A stretch of DNA of 61,729 bases from Vagococcus silagei (lineage in GTDB: Bacteria; Bacillota; Bacilli; Lactobacillales; Vagococcaceae): assembly GCF_004795745.1 (NCBI RefSeq), contig NZ_SDGV01000008.1, positions 1 to 61,729 of the forward strand, written 5' to 3'. Below are positions 8,801 through 17,174 of the stretch, piece by piece. The number at the start of each line of letters is the position of its first letter. Position 1 is the stretch's first letter. The position numbers were made by a program, and so were the translations under genes. The notes beneath the pieces were generated by a model, which worked only from the letters and a program-made list of their open reading frames with translations, searched no databases and was not told where the DNA came from.

Positions 8801-11756
8801 TGGAAAAACGTCAGATGATCCATATAAAAATGCTGTTGAAAAAGTTAAAGTAGCCGCTAACTTACCAGAACAACCGGGCGAAGAATTAGCGAATTTAACA
8901 GATAAAGACTTGACTTCAATGTGGCATACAAATTGGAATACCGGAATTGCTGATCCTAAAAACGGCAAACCATTAGTATTATCATTTGATTTAGGTGCTA
9001 TTTACCCTCTAGAAAAAATTTCATATTTACCACGTGTCGCAGCAAGTAACGGTACTTTAACTAAAGTTAAGTATCGCGTATCACAAGATGGGCTAAAATG
9101 GAGTGATTTCTCTGAACCAATTACGTGGAAGCGTAACGAAGAGTTTAAAGATATCAAACTTGAAAAAGAAAAAGTCAGATTTGTTGAGATAGAGGTTTTA
9201 GAGTCGGTGGGGAATTTTGGTTCTGGACGTGAAATGTTATTCTTTAAAGAAGATGGAGCAAAAGGCTACCTTCCTGGAGATATCACGAATGATGGTGTGA
9301 TTGATGAAAATGATGCAACATCATATCGAAACTATACTGGACTTGAAAAAGTGGACAGTGACTTCGAAGGATATGTTGAGCAAGGTGATTTAAACAAAAA
9401 CGGTGTAATTGATGCCTATGATATCAATACAGTCTTAAGACAATTAGATGGCGGGATTAAAAAACCATCGTTGGAAGCGGCTGAAGGTACTTTGAGTTTG
9501 GCTCTTGCAACAAAAGAAGATAAGGCGTATTATGCACCAGGCGAAGAACTTACTTTAAAATTAGTGGGTAAAGATTTAGCTAATGTGAATGCTTTAAGCG
9601 CTCGAATGAATTTTGATTCAAATCTATTTGAGTTAACAGGTCAGCCAAAAGTAACAAATGCTACCGAACATATGGAAAATTATTCTAAATATCGTAAACA
9701 TTCAAATAACGTCGAGAATCTTTATTTAGTGTTAAGTAATAAAGGTGATAAAGCATTATTAAATGGTTCAAACGACTTACTAACTTTTAATCTTAAAATC
9801 AAGGAAAATATTGCGAAAAGTGAACTTGAAAAAATAAAATTAACCTTAGATCAAGGCTTATTAGTGAGTCAAGCTCTAGGTCAAACAGAATTTGAGAAGT
9901 CTGAATTAGTTTTAGAACCAAAAGATAACAACGAGGTTTCAAAGGACAAATTAGTTGCTCTTGTCAAAAAAGCACAAAATTTAAAACCAAGTGAAGGTAT
10001 GTCATGGACACCAGAAAGTAAAATTAAATTTGAAGAAGCTTTAAAAGCTGCTGAAAAAGTTTTAGCCAATGAAAAAGCAACGCAAAAAGAAATTAATCAA
10101 GTGTTGTCAGGTTTAGAACAAGCCATAACAGATTTGAAAGAAGTAGAAACTGAGGAAAAAGTAGATACTACAAAATTAGAAGAAGCCATCTCAGCAGCGA
10201 AAGTTTTAAAACCAAGTGATGGAAAACGTTGGACTGAAGAAAGTGAAACATCATTTAAAACAGCATTACTCAATGCCGAAAAAGCATTACAGCACTCTGA
10301 AACAACGCAAGAAGAAGTCGATCAACTCTTAGCAAAATTAGTCGAGGCAGCGGATAAGTTGGTTGAGGTTTCATTAGAAGTGGACAAACAGGTGCTAAAA
10401 GAAGTGATTGATGCAGCTAAAGCCTTACAACCATCTGAAAATACAACGTGGACAAAGGAGAGCGAAACTAATCTCCGTGTTGCGTTAGTTGAGGCAGAAA
10501 AAATATACGGTAAAAAAGATGCAACACAAAAAGAAGTCGATCAAATAATTGAAAAATTAGAAGACGCAGCATCTAAATTAGAAGAGACGACTGAGGAAGT
10601 TACGAAGACTAATCTTGACCAACTTGTGAATGAAGTGAACACATTGAAACCAGCAGAAGGACACGTTTGGTTACCCGAAACTGAAAAAAGCTTAAAAGAT
10701 TCATTAACCAATGCTACCGAAGTACTACAAAACGCAAACGCTTCTCAATATGAAGTCGATTTGATGATTGAAAAACTTCAAAAAGCGATAGACGAGTTAG
10801 TTGAAGTTAAGATTGAGATAAAGCGTGAAGTTCTGAATAATCTTATTAAAGAAGCAGAGAAAGTAAAACCAGAAGTCGGTTTTGAATTTACCGCTGAAAG
10901 TAAAAAAGCACTAGAACAAGAATTGAAAAATGCGAGAGAAGTTTATCAAACAACGGATGCGTCACAAGCTGAAGTCGATGAAGCTGGTAAACGTTTAGAG
11001 CAGGCAATTAAAGACTTGAAGCAAAATAAAAAACAAATCGATAAAACTAATCTTAAAGAAGCGATTGCAAATGCAAAAGCGGTAAAACCGAAAGAAGGAC
11101 AACAATTTACTAAAGAAAGTGAAGCCCATTTGAAAGAAGTCATAGGACAGGCTGAAGTGGTCTTGAAAGATGAGCAAGCAACACTTGAAGCGGTCACAAA
11201 AATGGTTGAATCGGTGAATGAAGCAATCAAGCACTTAGAGAGTGAAGTGATGCCAACGAAAGTTGATAAGGCAAAATTAGAAAAAGCGATCAAAGAAGCA
11301 GATTCGATTTTAGAAAAACAATCTGCGGAGTACACGAAAGATAGCCTCGGAAAATTAAAAAATGCTGTTTCAGCAGCCAAAATAATTGTAGTTAAAGCTG
11401 AGGTATCGCAGGTAGAACTCGATCGCGCTGAAAAAGCAATTCAATCAGCCGTGAAAGGATTAGAGAAAGAATCTACTACAACGACGACTGAAGAACCAAC
11501 GACAACGGAAACCAATTCTTCTAATGATCATAGTGGTGAGACTGATGACAAAGGAAATTCAGAAAATACAAATCATTCTAGTGGAAATGGTGGTGGACAA
11601 AACATCAAACCTAATAGTGGTGGAGGGGCAACGACTCCTGCAGGCAAGTCACTTTTACCAAAAACGGGTGAACAAGCATCAGTTTGGTTAGGTGCTTTAG
11701 GCTCAATTAGTCTGTTAGGCGCAGGATTGTTAAGTTGGTTTCGTAAAAAGAATTAA
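5886..11756 (+). CDS. LPXTG-anchored multimodular GH31 glycosidase (candidate alpha-N-acetylgalactosaminidase type)
   Basis: This 1956-residue surface enzyme starts at TTG, 5 bases after AAGGAGGAG. Modules in order: signal peptide (cleavage near residue 42), GH31 N-terminal beta domain, catalytic barrel with putative nucleophile D453 (ALKTDVAW) and acid/base D506 (WSGDQTGGEW), C-terminal beta domain, FnIII (about 897-977), CBM32/F5-8C-like domain (about 980-1122), dockerin-like pair of Ca-binding loops (about 1127-1188), cohesin-like domain (about 1198-1345), seven FIVAR repeats of about 73 residues (1348-1863), a Thr/Ser/Gly linker, and a sortase signal LPKTG at 1924-1928 with membrane helix and basic tail. 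The catalytic motifs recall the GH31 subfamily of enterococcal alpha-N-acetylgalactosaminidases acting on mucin-type glycans; the substrate is inferred. A GntR/UTRA regulator is divergent from it. Confidence 0.9.
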   Translation: MDSNKKVSVNFSRKGILKFLLISSSVLGVGLASVGVGQDVEARTNKTEVQQRNVSVKKEIKQVNKADGFFEIVYADNTKGRISILNDHMIRYQIDPAGKFSEYPTPSKKDHTAKITAKKMSEFDQSFFKKASLDKDKDQFSIQAGSIIILLSKENGTLSVTDSSGKVILAETQPIEVTDKKTKQFLTQSSNEFFFGGGTQNGRFTHKGEELKIVNSNNWVDGGVASPAPFYWSTNGYGMVRNTWKPGTYDFGTKDGSIVTASHDENIFDAFYFFNHDAKSLLNDYYELTGSPVLMPEYGFYEAHLNAYNRDYWVEVPEGTGGAVQFEDGKSYKEYQPGDLGGRTGILESLNGEKDNYQFSARAVIDRYKKNDMPLGWFLPNDGYGAGYGQTDSLDGDIQNLKEFTNYANSNGVEVGLWTQSNLHPEDPKNPKKGERDIEKEVKDAGVKALKTDVAWVGSGYSFGLNGVEDAANVFVDQTQGQVRPNIVSLDGWAGTQRHAGIWSGDQTGGEWEYIRFHIPTYIGTGLSGQPNVGSDMDGIFGGNNKDVNIRDYQWKTFTPVQLNMDGWGSNPKTPFAFDDETTKINRAYLKLKSMMMPYNYSLGYESVTGLPMVRAMFLEFPNDSTSYTKDTQYQFMWGKNLLVAPIYDGSNDGENAVRSGILLPDKDQVWIDLFTGEKEQGGRMLNNVKTPLWKLPVYVKDGAIIPMVNPNNNPNEIKRDERIFNIYPSGHSSFELYEDDGISTAYLNGQHATTKISSQAPKSNQKGDALISIQPTKGSYNGFVASKKTQFNVMASTEPSEITTKINDKEIKLKKAKTLEEFEQSSNTYFFNEEYLVNPYLKELGDDSIKQSFVQIKVDAVDTTTAKIDLTLKDFENKGKTNGSNQKIDKDLTIPANAKIDEKATTPTSLTVTWDKVDKAVSYDVERDGVVISNITDTKEIFDGFDFVSKHEFRVRAVSAKGVSEWSDKLTGKTSDDPYKNAVEKVKVAANLPEQPGEELANLTDKDLTSMWHTNWNTGIADPKNGKPLVLSFDLGAIYPLEKISYLPRVAASNGTLTKVKYRVSQDGLKWSDFSEPITWKRNEEFKDIKLEKEKVRFVEIEVLESVGNFGSGREMLFFKEDGAKGYLPGDITNDGVIDENDATSYRNYTGLEKVDSDFEGYVEQGDLNKNGVIDAYDINTVLRQLDGGIKKPSLEAAEGTLSLALATKEDKAYYAPGEELTLKLVGKDLANVNALSARMNFDSNLFELTGQPKVTNATEHMENYSKYRKHSNNVENLYLVLSNKGDKALLNGSNDLLTFNLKIKENIAKSELEKIKLTLDQGLLVSQALGQTEFEKSELVLEPKDNNEVSKDKLVALVKKAQNLKPSEGMSWTPESKIKFEEALKAAEKVLANEKATQKEINQVLSGLEQAITDLKEVETEEKVDTTKLEEAISAAKVLKPSDGKRWTEESETSFKTALLNAEKALQHSETTQEEVDQLLAKLVEAADKLVEVSLEVDKQVLKEVIDAAKALQPSENTTWTKESETNLRVALVEAEKIYGKKDATQKEVDQIIEKLEDAASKLEETTEEVTKTNLDQLVNEVNTLKPAEGHVWLPETEKSLKDSLTNATEVLQNANASQYEVDLMIEKLQKAIDELVEVKIEIKREVLNNLIKEAEKVKPEVGFEFTAESKKALEQELKNAREVYQTTDASQAEVDEAGKRLEQAIKDLKQNKKQIDKTNLKEAIANAKAVKPKEGQQFTKESEAHLKEVIGQAEVVLKDEQATLEAVTKMVESVNEAIKHLESEVMPTKVDKAKLEKAIKEADSILEKQSAEYTKDSLGKLKNAVSAAKIIVVKAEVSQVELDRAEKAIQSAVKGLEKESTTTTTEEPTTTETNSSNDHSGETDDKGNSENTNHSSGNGGGQNIKPNSGGGATTPAGKSLLPKTGEQASVWLGALGSISLLGAGLLSWFRKKN

Positions 11757-11800
11757 ATCAAGTCGTTCCGAAAAATGAATAAATAAAGACAAATATTAGA

Positions 11801-11837
11801 AGTAGAGGACTTTTCGAAAAAAGTCCTCTACTTTTTT
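11801..11837 (+). terminator. rho-independent terminator of the GH31 gene
   Basis: A perfect 14-bp stem (11801-11814 with 11819-11832), 4-base loop and a run of six T. Confidence 0.92.
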
Positions 11838-12031
11838 ACTAGGCATATCACTCGCAGTGCCTAAAATATAGTCAAATTAAAACCGGTGTTTAAAAATGTG
11901 ACAGTTGAATTCCGGTGTATAGTGTTTTATTTTTTCCTTAGCGTTACAATAATAGTGTATTAAACGAAGGTAGTGTTGCGTAAAAAACAAACGCCATACT
12001 ATCAACAATGATAAGGAAAGAAGGAGCTCGA

Positions 12032-13828
12032 ATGGAACTAAAAACACATGATCCAAGATTAACTCTTACAAATGGAAGTTATCATGCATTGGTGCAAGCT
12101 CGTAAACCTAAAGGAATTGAAGACAAAAAAGCATATTTAATTGGAACAGGGATTGGTGCTTTAGCAGCAGGGTGTTTCTTAATTCGTGATGCGCACATGG
12201 AAGGAAGTAAAATTACATTTTTAGAACAACTTGATTTACCGGGTGGTTCTCTGGATGGTGCAGTACGTCAAAACGCTGGATATGTTGCTCGTGGTGGACG
12301 TGAAATGGGTCATCACTTCGAAGTGCTTTGGGATTTATTTAGTTCATTGCCTTCAACTGAAGATCCAAGTATGAGTGTTTTAGATCACTTCTTCTATACA
12401 AACTATGATGATCCAAACTACAGCAATTGCCGTGTAACAAAAAATCAAGGTGAACGCTATGACAATGGCAAATTTAATTTAGGCATGGATTTAGCAAAAG
12501 AATTAGCCACATTTACAAATATGTCTGATGAATCTTTGGAAGACAAAACAATTGAAGATATCTTCTCTGACGAATTGTTAGATAGTGATTTTTGGATTTA
12601 TTGGCGTACAATGTTTGCCTTCGAAAATTGGCACAGTGCGTTGGAAATGAAACTTTACATGAATCGTTTTATTCACCATGTTGACGGTTTACCTGACTTA
12701 TCAGCTTTGCAATTCTCTAGACATGATCAATATACATCATTTGTCTTACCAATGGTGAAATATTTACAAGATAATGGTGCGACTTTCCAATATGGTGTAA
12801 CAGTTGATAACGTAGATTTTGACATTACTGACCATAAAAAAGTTGCTACAAAAATTGTCGCACGAGATAGCGCTGGATCAGACATTTCGGTTGATTTAAG
12901 TGAAGACGATATGGTCTTTATTACAAATGGATCTATGACAGAAGCTTCTGGGTACGGGGATGACCAAACACCAGCACCATTCTTAAAAGAATCTGACACT
13001 GGTTGTTGGAAATTGTGGCGCAATATTGCAGCACAATCCGATGAATTCGGGCGTCCTGAAAAATTCTGTGGCGATACAGAAAAATCAAATTGGGAATCTT
13101 GTACAGTGACTTGTCACGATGAACGTGTTCCTGAATATATTGAAAAAATTACCCAACGTTCCCCTTATGGTGGCAAAACAGTTACGGGTGGTATCGTATC
13201 TGCAGTTGACTCTTCATGGTTGATGAGTTGGACTATTAACCGCCAAGAACAATATATTGGTCAACCTGAAAAAGATGTAGTTGTGTGGGTTTACGGTTTA
13301 TTCTCAGACGTTCCTGGGGACTATATCAAAAAACCAATGCGTGATTGTACCGGTAAAGAAATTACAAAAGAATGGTTATACCATCTTGGTGTACCAGTTG
13401 CAGAAATTGAAGAACTAGCAGAATCATGTACAGCAATTCCTGTTATGATGCCATATATTACGTCTCAATTTATGCCACGTGAAGCTGGTGACAGACCTTA
13501 TGTTGTACCAAAAAATGGGGTGAACTTCGCATTTTTAGGTCAATTTGCTGAAACACTAGATGATCCAGGTCGCGATACAGTCTTTACTATTGAATATTCA
13601 GGTAGAACTGCAATGGAAGCTGTTTACGTGTTAACTGGAGTTGAAAAAGGGGTGCCTGAAGTTTATGGTTCTCGCTATGATATTCGTTACTTACTCTATG
13701 CAGCAGTAAGTTTACTAGATGGAGAACAACCTGATATTCACATTCCACCATTAGTTAAACGTAAAATTATGAAAAAATTGAAAGATACCGATGTTGAAGA
13801 ATTATTAAAATTATATAATATTCTATAA
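12032..13828 (+). CDS. ohyA: oleate hydratase (MCRA family, FAD-dependent)
   Basis: The enzyme adds water to the cis-9 double bond of oleic and related unsaturated fatty acids, giving 10-hydroxy fatty acids; in Gram-positive cocci this detoxifies host fatty acids. The 598-residue protein has the N-terminal Rossmann loop (GTGIGALAAG), the family signature RGGREMGHHFE, and the conserved C-terminal FAD segment (FAFLGQFAETLDDPGRD). Family length is about 590. The ATG at 12032 is chosen because AAGGAG lies 5 bases upstream; an ATG at 12008 in frame has no such site. Upstream, the sequence CCGGTGT occurs twice (11883 and 11912), possibly regulatory. It is monocistronic, with a terminator on each side. 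Confidence 0.95.
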   Translation: MELKTHDPRLTLTNGSYHALVQARKPKGIEDKKAYLIGTGIGALAAGCFLIRDAHMEGSKITFLEQLDLPGGSLDGAVRQNAGYVARGGREMGHHFEVLWDLFSSLPSTEDPSMSVLDHFFYTNYDDPNYSNCRVTKNQGERYDNGKFNLGMDLAKELATFTNMSDESLEDKTIEDIFSDELLDSDFWIYWRTMFAFENWHSALEMKLYMNRFIHHVDGLPDLSALQFSRHDQYTSFVLPMVKYLQDNGATFQYGVTVDNVDFDITDHKKVATKIVARDSAGSDISVDLSEDDMVFITNGSMTEASGYGDDQTPAPFLKESDTGCWKLWRNIAAQSDEFGRPEKFCGDTEKSNWESCTVTCHDERVPEYIEKITQRSPYGGKTVTGGIVSAVDSSWLMSWTINRQEQYIGQPEKDVVVWVYGLFSDVPGDYIKKPMRDCTGKEITKEWLYHLGVPVAEIEELAESCTAIPVMMPYITSQFMPREAGDRPYVVPKNGVNFAFLGQFAETLDDPGRDTVFTIEYSGRTAMEAVYVLTGVEKGVPEVYGSRYDIRYLLYAAVSLLDGEQPDIHIPPLVKRKIMKKLKDTDVEELLKLYNIL

Positions 13829-13852
13829 ACAGGCGTAAGTTGAATAATTCAG

Positions 13853-13886
13853 ATTAAGATCTCGTCTCGTACGGGGTCTTAATTTG
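13853..13886 (+). terminator. terminator after oleate hydratase
   Basis: A 12-bp stem with two G-T pairs (13853-13864 with 13872-13883) and a 7-base loop. The T tract is short, so termination may be partial, and the next operon starts only 32 bases later. Confidence 0.6.
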
Positions 13887-13917
13887 TTATTAAGGATTAT
13901 TTGAGAGGAGTTTAGAG

Positions 13918-15969
13918 ATGAATAGACAGCAAACAATCGCTGAATTAGAACAATTATATGATCAAGATCAGAGACGCGAATTTAGATTATCTCTCCAAGA
14001 AAATACGAAAAATAAAGAAATTGAACTTTCCTTCTTTAATCATTTTAGAAAATTTGAGACCGATGTGGACGAGATGGACCAAGTTGATTCCGTCGCTTTT
14101 TTAGAATACAAGAAAATAAAGGATCAAGAAAAAGCGCAACAAGTAAGTCATATCAAAGCAATCAAACAAGCCATTCGTTATCAAAAATTCTTTCTGACAT
14201 GGGAACGACTACAAACTGACTTGGGTAAACAAGGGAGTACACCGGCAACACGTTTTCGTGTCGATCAAATAAAAAAATTCAAGCAGGAACTTGAACTACT
14301 TTTAGAAACCTCACCAGAAGCGTGGGATGTCTATTATGAAGAACAGTGGTTAAATGATATCAAGTGTCGTGCTACGCAAAAATTAGTGCCAGTTCCGTAT
14401 GTCTCGAATACAAAACAAAAAATTATCCAATCCTTGGAAGTGAGTCAGCCTGTCTATTTAGTAGGTCACTTGGGTAGCGGAAAAACTCAGTTAGCTATCG
14501 AAGCGGCAGTTGATTTTACGATTCAAAATAAAATACAAGCGACTTTAGAAACAGAGATGGATACTTGGTTTATGCTGAATCAGGACTGTTCTGAACAAGA
14601 AGCAATGAAGGTTTTTAATGAAAAATATCAATATCTTTCTCATTATTATGAAGATATTTTAGTGCATGGTACAAAAGAAGAGATTGCCGCCATTCAACCT
14701 CTCTTTATTTCTGGTTCCCATAATCTGACTTATGAAGATATGTTTGTCGAAAAAACTTTATCTTTGGAACAACAATTTACGCATGATTCTTTTTCAGATT
14801 ATCTGAATGTCATGATTGAAGACTATCGCGAATGGATTAAGGAACATGAAAATGTGATTCAACATGTGACTCAAGATGAAGCATTACAGTTAAAAGTACA
14901 AATCTGGAAGAGTTTTTCGGACCTGTTGATTGCTAAAAATAATACTTTTGGCACGACAGTTAAAAAAATTGAACGTGAAATTTTAATTGCTATCAAGGAA
15001 GGTCGTCCAGTGATTGTCGATGAATTAAACACAATTGCCATGCAAAATTTAATTGCATTGAATGATCTATTGCAGCGACATGTTGGAGAAACGGCCTATA
15101 TTACGGGTATTGGTCCTGTAACTATTCAGCCAGGATTTGCATTTATCGGAACAGGGAACTTATCGACGCAATTGATAAATTATGAAGGAACGAATCAATT
15201 GAATCCAGCTTTTCAATCACGATTTGTAACAATTGAATATAATTATGTTCCGCAACAGTTAAATGGCACACTACTCGAACAAAAAGATCCAGTTGAGAAC
15301 GAGTTGTTTCGTGTGATGTTATCGCGTTTGGCACAAGACAGTGGAGGGATTGCACTTCCAAATATGGAAAGAAATCTGAATGAATTGTTCCAACTGGCTC
15401 AACTCTCACGATTGACGCAGAATGTCTTTATGGGAAAATGGCAAGGAGAAGGAGCGGATGAACAATTTACTTCGGTAGAATTAAGAGAGTCAGTTCTATC
15501 AATTCGAAATATTATCCATGTTTTAGATCAATGGAACAATGGTGAAGAGATGGATCTGAGTCAAGCACTTTGGGAAGGATTTATTAGTTCAATCACCTAT
15601 CCCGATGATCAAAACTATATCTTAGCTCAGGCCGTCCGTTTTGGCTTTTTCGCGTCAGATGAAGGCTGGAATATTCAGGCTAAGGCTACAGGAAGTGCAA
15701 CAACAACGTATCAAGATATTAGAACAACAGACTATAATTATGAACGTCAAAAAATGGAATACCGTAGTATCGGTGACGTGATGCATCTCATTTTTGGAGA
15801 ACGTCCACAAAGACAAAAAAATTATCCTCAATTAGAAGAGTTCATCTTTGAAAAACAACATACTGAAGCAAATTTGAGTCGTAAAGAATATGAAGAGATG
15901 AATCAACGATTAAGTCAATTAGAGTACTTAGATTGGTTGCAGTCTCAAGTTGCACAAGAGGAGGAATGA
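13918..15969 (+). CDS. MoxR-like AAA+ ATPase with long insertion, first gene of AAA+/propeller/vWA operon
   Basis: This 683-residue protein has a helical N-terminal region (about 1-150), then an AAA+ core: Walker A GHLGSGKT (K189), Walker B VIVDE (D368, E369), sensor-1 GTGN and the arginine-finger region NPAFQSRF. Walker A and B are 179 residues apart, about 115 more than in ordinary MoxR proteins; the MoxR-type segment SGSHNLTYEDMF lies inside this span. The C-terminal third (about 460-683) has no motif I recognise. MoxR ATPases act as chaperone-like remodelers with vWA partners, and here a vWA protein is encoded two genes downstream. The stop overlaps the next reading frame. Target and process are unknown. 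Confidence 0.8.
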   Translation: MNRQQTIAELEQLYDQDQRREFRLSLQENTKNKEIELSFFNHFRKFETDVDEMDQVDSVAFLEYKKIKDQEKAQQVSHIKAIKQAIRYQKFFLTWERLQTDLGKQGSTPATRFRVDQIKKFKQELELLLETSPEAWDVYYEEQWLNDIKCRATQKLVPVPYVSNTKQKIIQSLEVSQPVYLVGHLGSGKTQLAIEAAVDFTIQNKIQATLETEMDTWFMLNQDCSEQEAMKVFNEKYQYLSHYYEDILVHGTKEEIAAIQPLFISGSHNLTYEDMFVEKTLSLEQQFTHDSFSDYLNVMIEDYREWIKEHENVIQHVTQDEALQLKVQIWKSFSDLLIAKNNTFGTTVKKIEREILIAIKEGRPVIVDELNTIAMQNLIALNDLLQRHVGETAYITGIGPVTIQPGFAFIGTGNLSTQLINYEGTNQLNPAFQSRFVTIEYNYVPQQLNGTLLEQKDPVENELFRVMLSRLAQDSGGIALPNMERNLNELFQLAQLSRLTQNVFMGKWQGEGADEQFTSVELRESVLSIRNIIHVLDQWNNGEEMDLSQALWEGFISSITYPDDQNYILAQAVRFGFFASDEGWNIQAKATGSATTTYQDIRTTDYNYERQKMEYRSIGDVMHLIFGERPQRQKNYPQLEEFIFEKQHTEANLSRKEYEEMNQRLSQLEYLDWLQSQVAQEEE

Positions 15970-15974
15970 GTGCA

Positions 15975-17174
15975 ATGAATCATTCTGAAACCTACTCTTC
16001 AAAAGTTAGTCAACTCCGAGAGCAGCTAAATCGAACGAAAGAATCGGGTGTTTTACCAAAAGATTTTAAACAAGATCTGACTGAATTGGAAATTGAAAAA
16101 GATAATTTGTTAGCAAAACTGTTACCCAAATATCAAAATCAAGAAGCTCAGAGAAAAAAAGTTCATCTCAATATTAAAACTTTAACCGCTTATCAAGAAG
16201 AGATTGATGGACTTGATTTGCAGGATATAGTAGCGTTATCAAAATCTCAATTTATTATTTTACATCGCAATGGTCAGTTACAGAGTGTTCTTTGTTCTGA
16301 AAATACAGCAGAAATTAAAATTGGAACACCAGTTAAATTATTTGGAGAACGGTTTATTTCTTTAACAAAGTTTGATGCTGATACTTGTCTTGCGTTAAGT
16401 CAATCTGGTTTTATTTTTATCATCAGTTATAAAGATACTCTGATGGTTAAACAAGTATCGGAACAAGTCATTCCTGATTTTAAGCAAGCCTCTATTTTAT
16501 TGTCATTGAGTTCAACCACTTTTTTAATTTCACGTCATTTTCCAGTTCTAGAAGAACTGACAATTAAAATTGGTTCCGATAAAATATGTTATGAATTAAA
16601 ATCACTTACAAAAATTCCTGAAATAGAATGGACTACAGGAATAGCACTTATTAATGATACTGTCCTGATTGGCGATGATGATGGAGAGGTGTTCTTGCTT
16701 CAAAAAAATGAGTCTGAATGGCACTTTAGTCATCAAAGTACTCTTTTTGGAGCAAGCATTCTCAAAATTTTACCACTATCCATGAATGATTCAGTCCAAC
16801 AAGACATACTTGTATTAACACATGAAAATGAATGGGGCTTGCTTTCAATGGATTACGACAATCAATTAAAGTTAAATAGGTTACCAAAGACGCCAGGAAA
16901 CTTTGTTGATGCCTGTTGGCAACAAGAAACGGTCCTCGTTCAAACTGATGATGGTTATCTTTATGTATTAGAAAAAATTGCGTCAAAATGGTGCCTAAAT
17001 CCGTATGCAACTGAAGAAGAGCAGTTTTTAATTGGCATGAGTCCATTATTTGATCATGATTATTTAAGTTTTGATTTAGAACAAGGTGTATTTTTATTGG
17101 AGGTTGAGCGACTGAATCAAGGAGAGGATTTGCTAAAACTTAAATTTTTTGAGGAGTGTGACTCTAATGAATGA
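15975..17174 (+). CDS. unknown protein: N-terminal coiled coil plus beta-propeller-like repeats
   Basis: I do not recognise this 399-residue protein as a named family. Residues 1-70 are charged and heptad-like (KVSQLREQLN, LTELEIEKDNLLAKLL). The rest has repeated short beta segments ending in patterns such as DDDGEVFLL and DDGYLYVLE, as in PQQ/WD-type beta-propellers, so a protein-binding propeller is inferred. There is no signal peptide or membrane segment. The start at 15975 gives 10 bases to AGGAGG; the in-frame ATG at 15966 is only 1 base from it. It lies between an AAA+ ATPase and a vWA protein and overlaps the latter by 8 bases, so it is probably an adaptor or substrate of that pair. 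Confidence 0.7.
   Translation: MNHSETYSSKVSQLREQLNRTKESGVLPKDFKQDLTELEIEKDNLLAKLLPKYQNQEAQRKKVHLNIKTLTAYQEEIDGLDLQDIVALSKSQFIILHRNGQLQSVLCSENTAEIKIGTPVKLFGERFISLTKFDADTCLALSQSGFIFIISYKDTLMVKQVSEQVIPDFKQASILLSLSSTTFLISRHFPVLEELTIKIGSDKICYELKSLTKIPEIEWTTGIALINDTVLIGDDDGEVFLLQKNESEWHFSHQSTLFGASILKILPLSMNDSVQQDILVLTHENEWGLLSMDYDNQLKLNRLPKTPGNFVDACWQQETVLVQTDDGYLYVLEKIASKWCLNPYATEEEQFLIGMSPLFDHDYLSFDLEQGVFLLEVERLNQGEDLLKLKFFEECDSNE

Noticed and set aside
10946-11380. Long antisense frames under the FIVAR repeats
   Set aside because: They mirror the Lys/Glu/Ala-rich coding repeats on the other strand and have no ribosome binding sites.
9930-11475. Regular repeat array that might suggest CRISPR or minisatellite
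   Set aside because: The period is about 219 bases, repeats diverge at DNA level, and they encode FIVAR modules; there are no short identical repeats or cas genes.
12008-12031. Earlier ATG for oleate hydratase
   Set aside because: No ribosome binding site precedes it, while the one at 12021-12026 serves the ATG at 12032.
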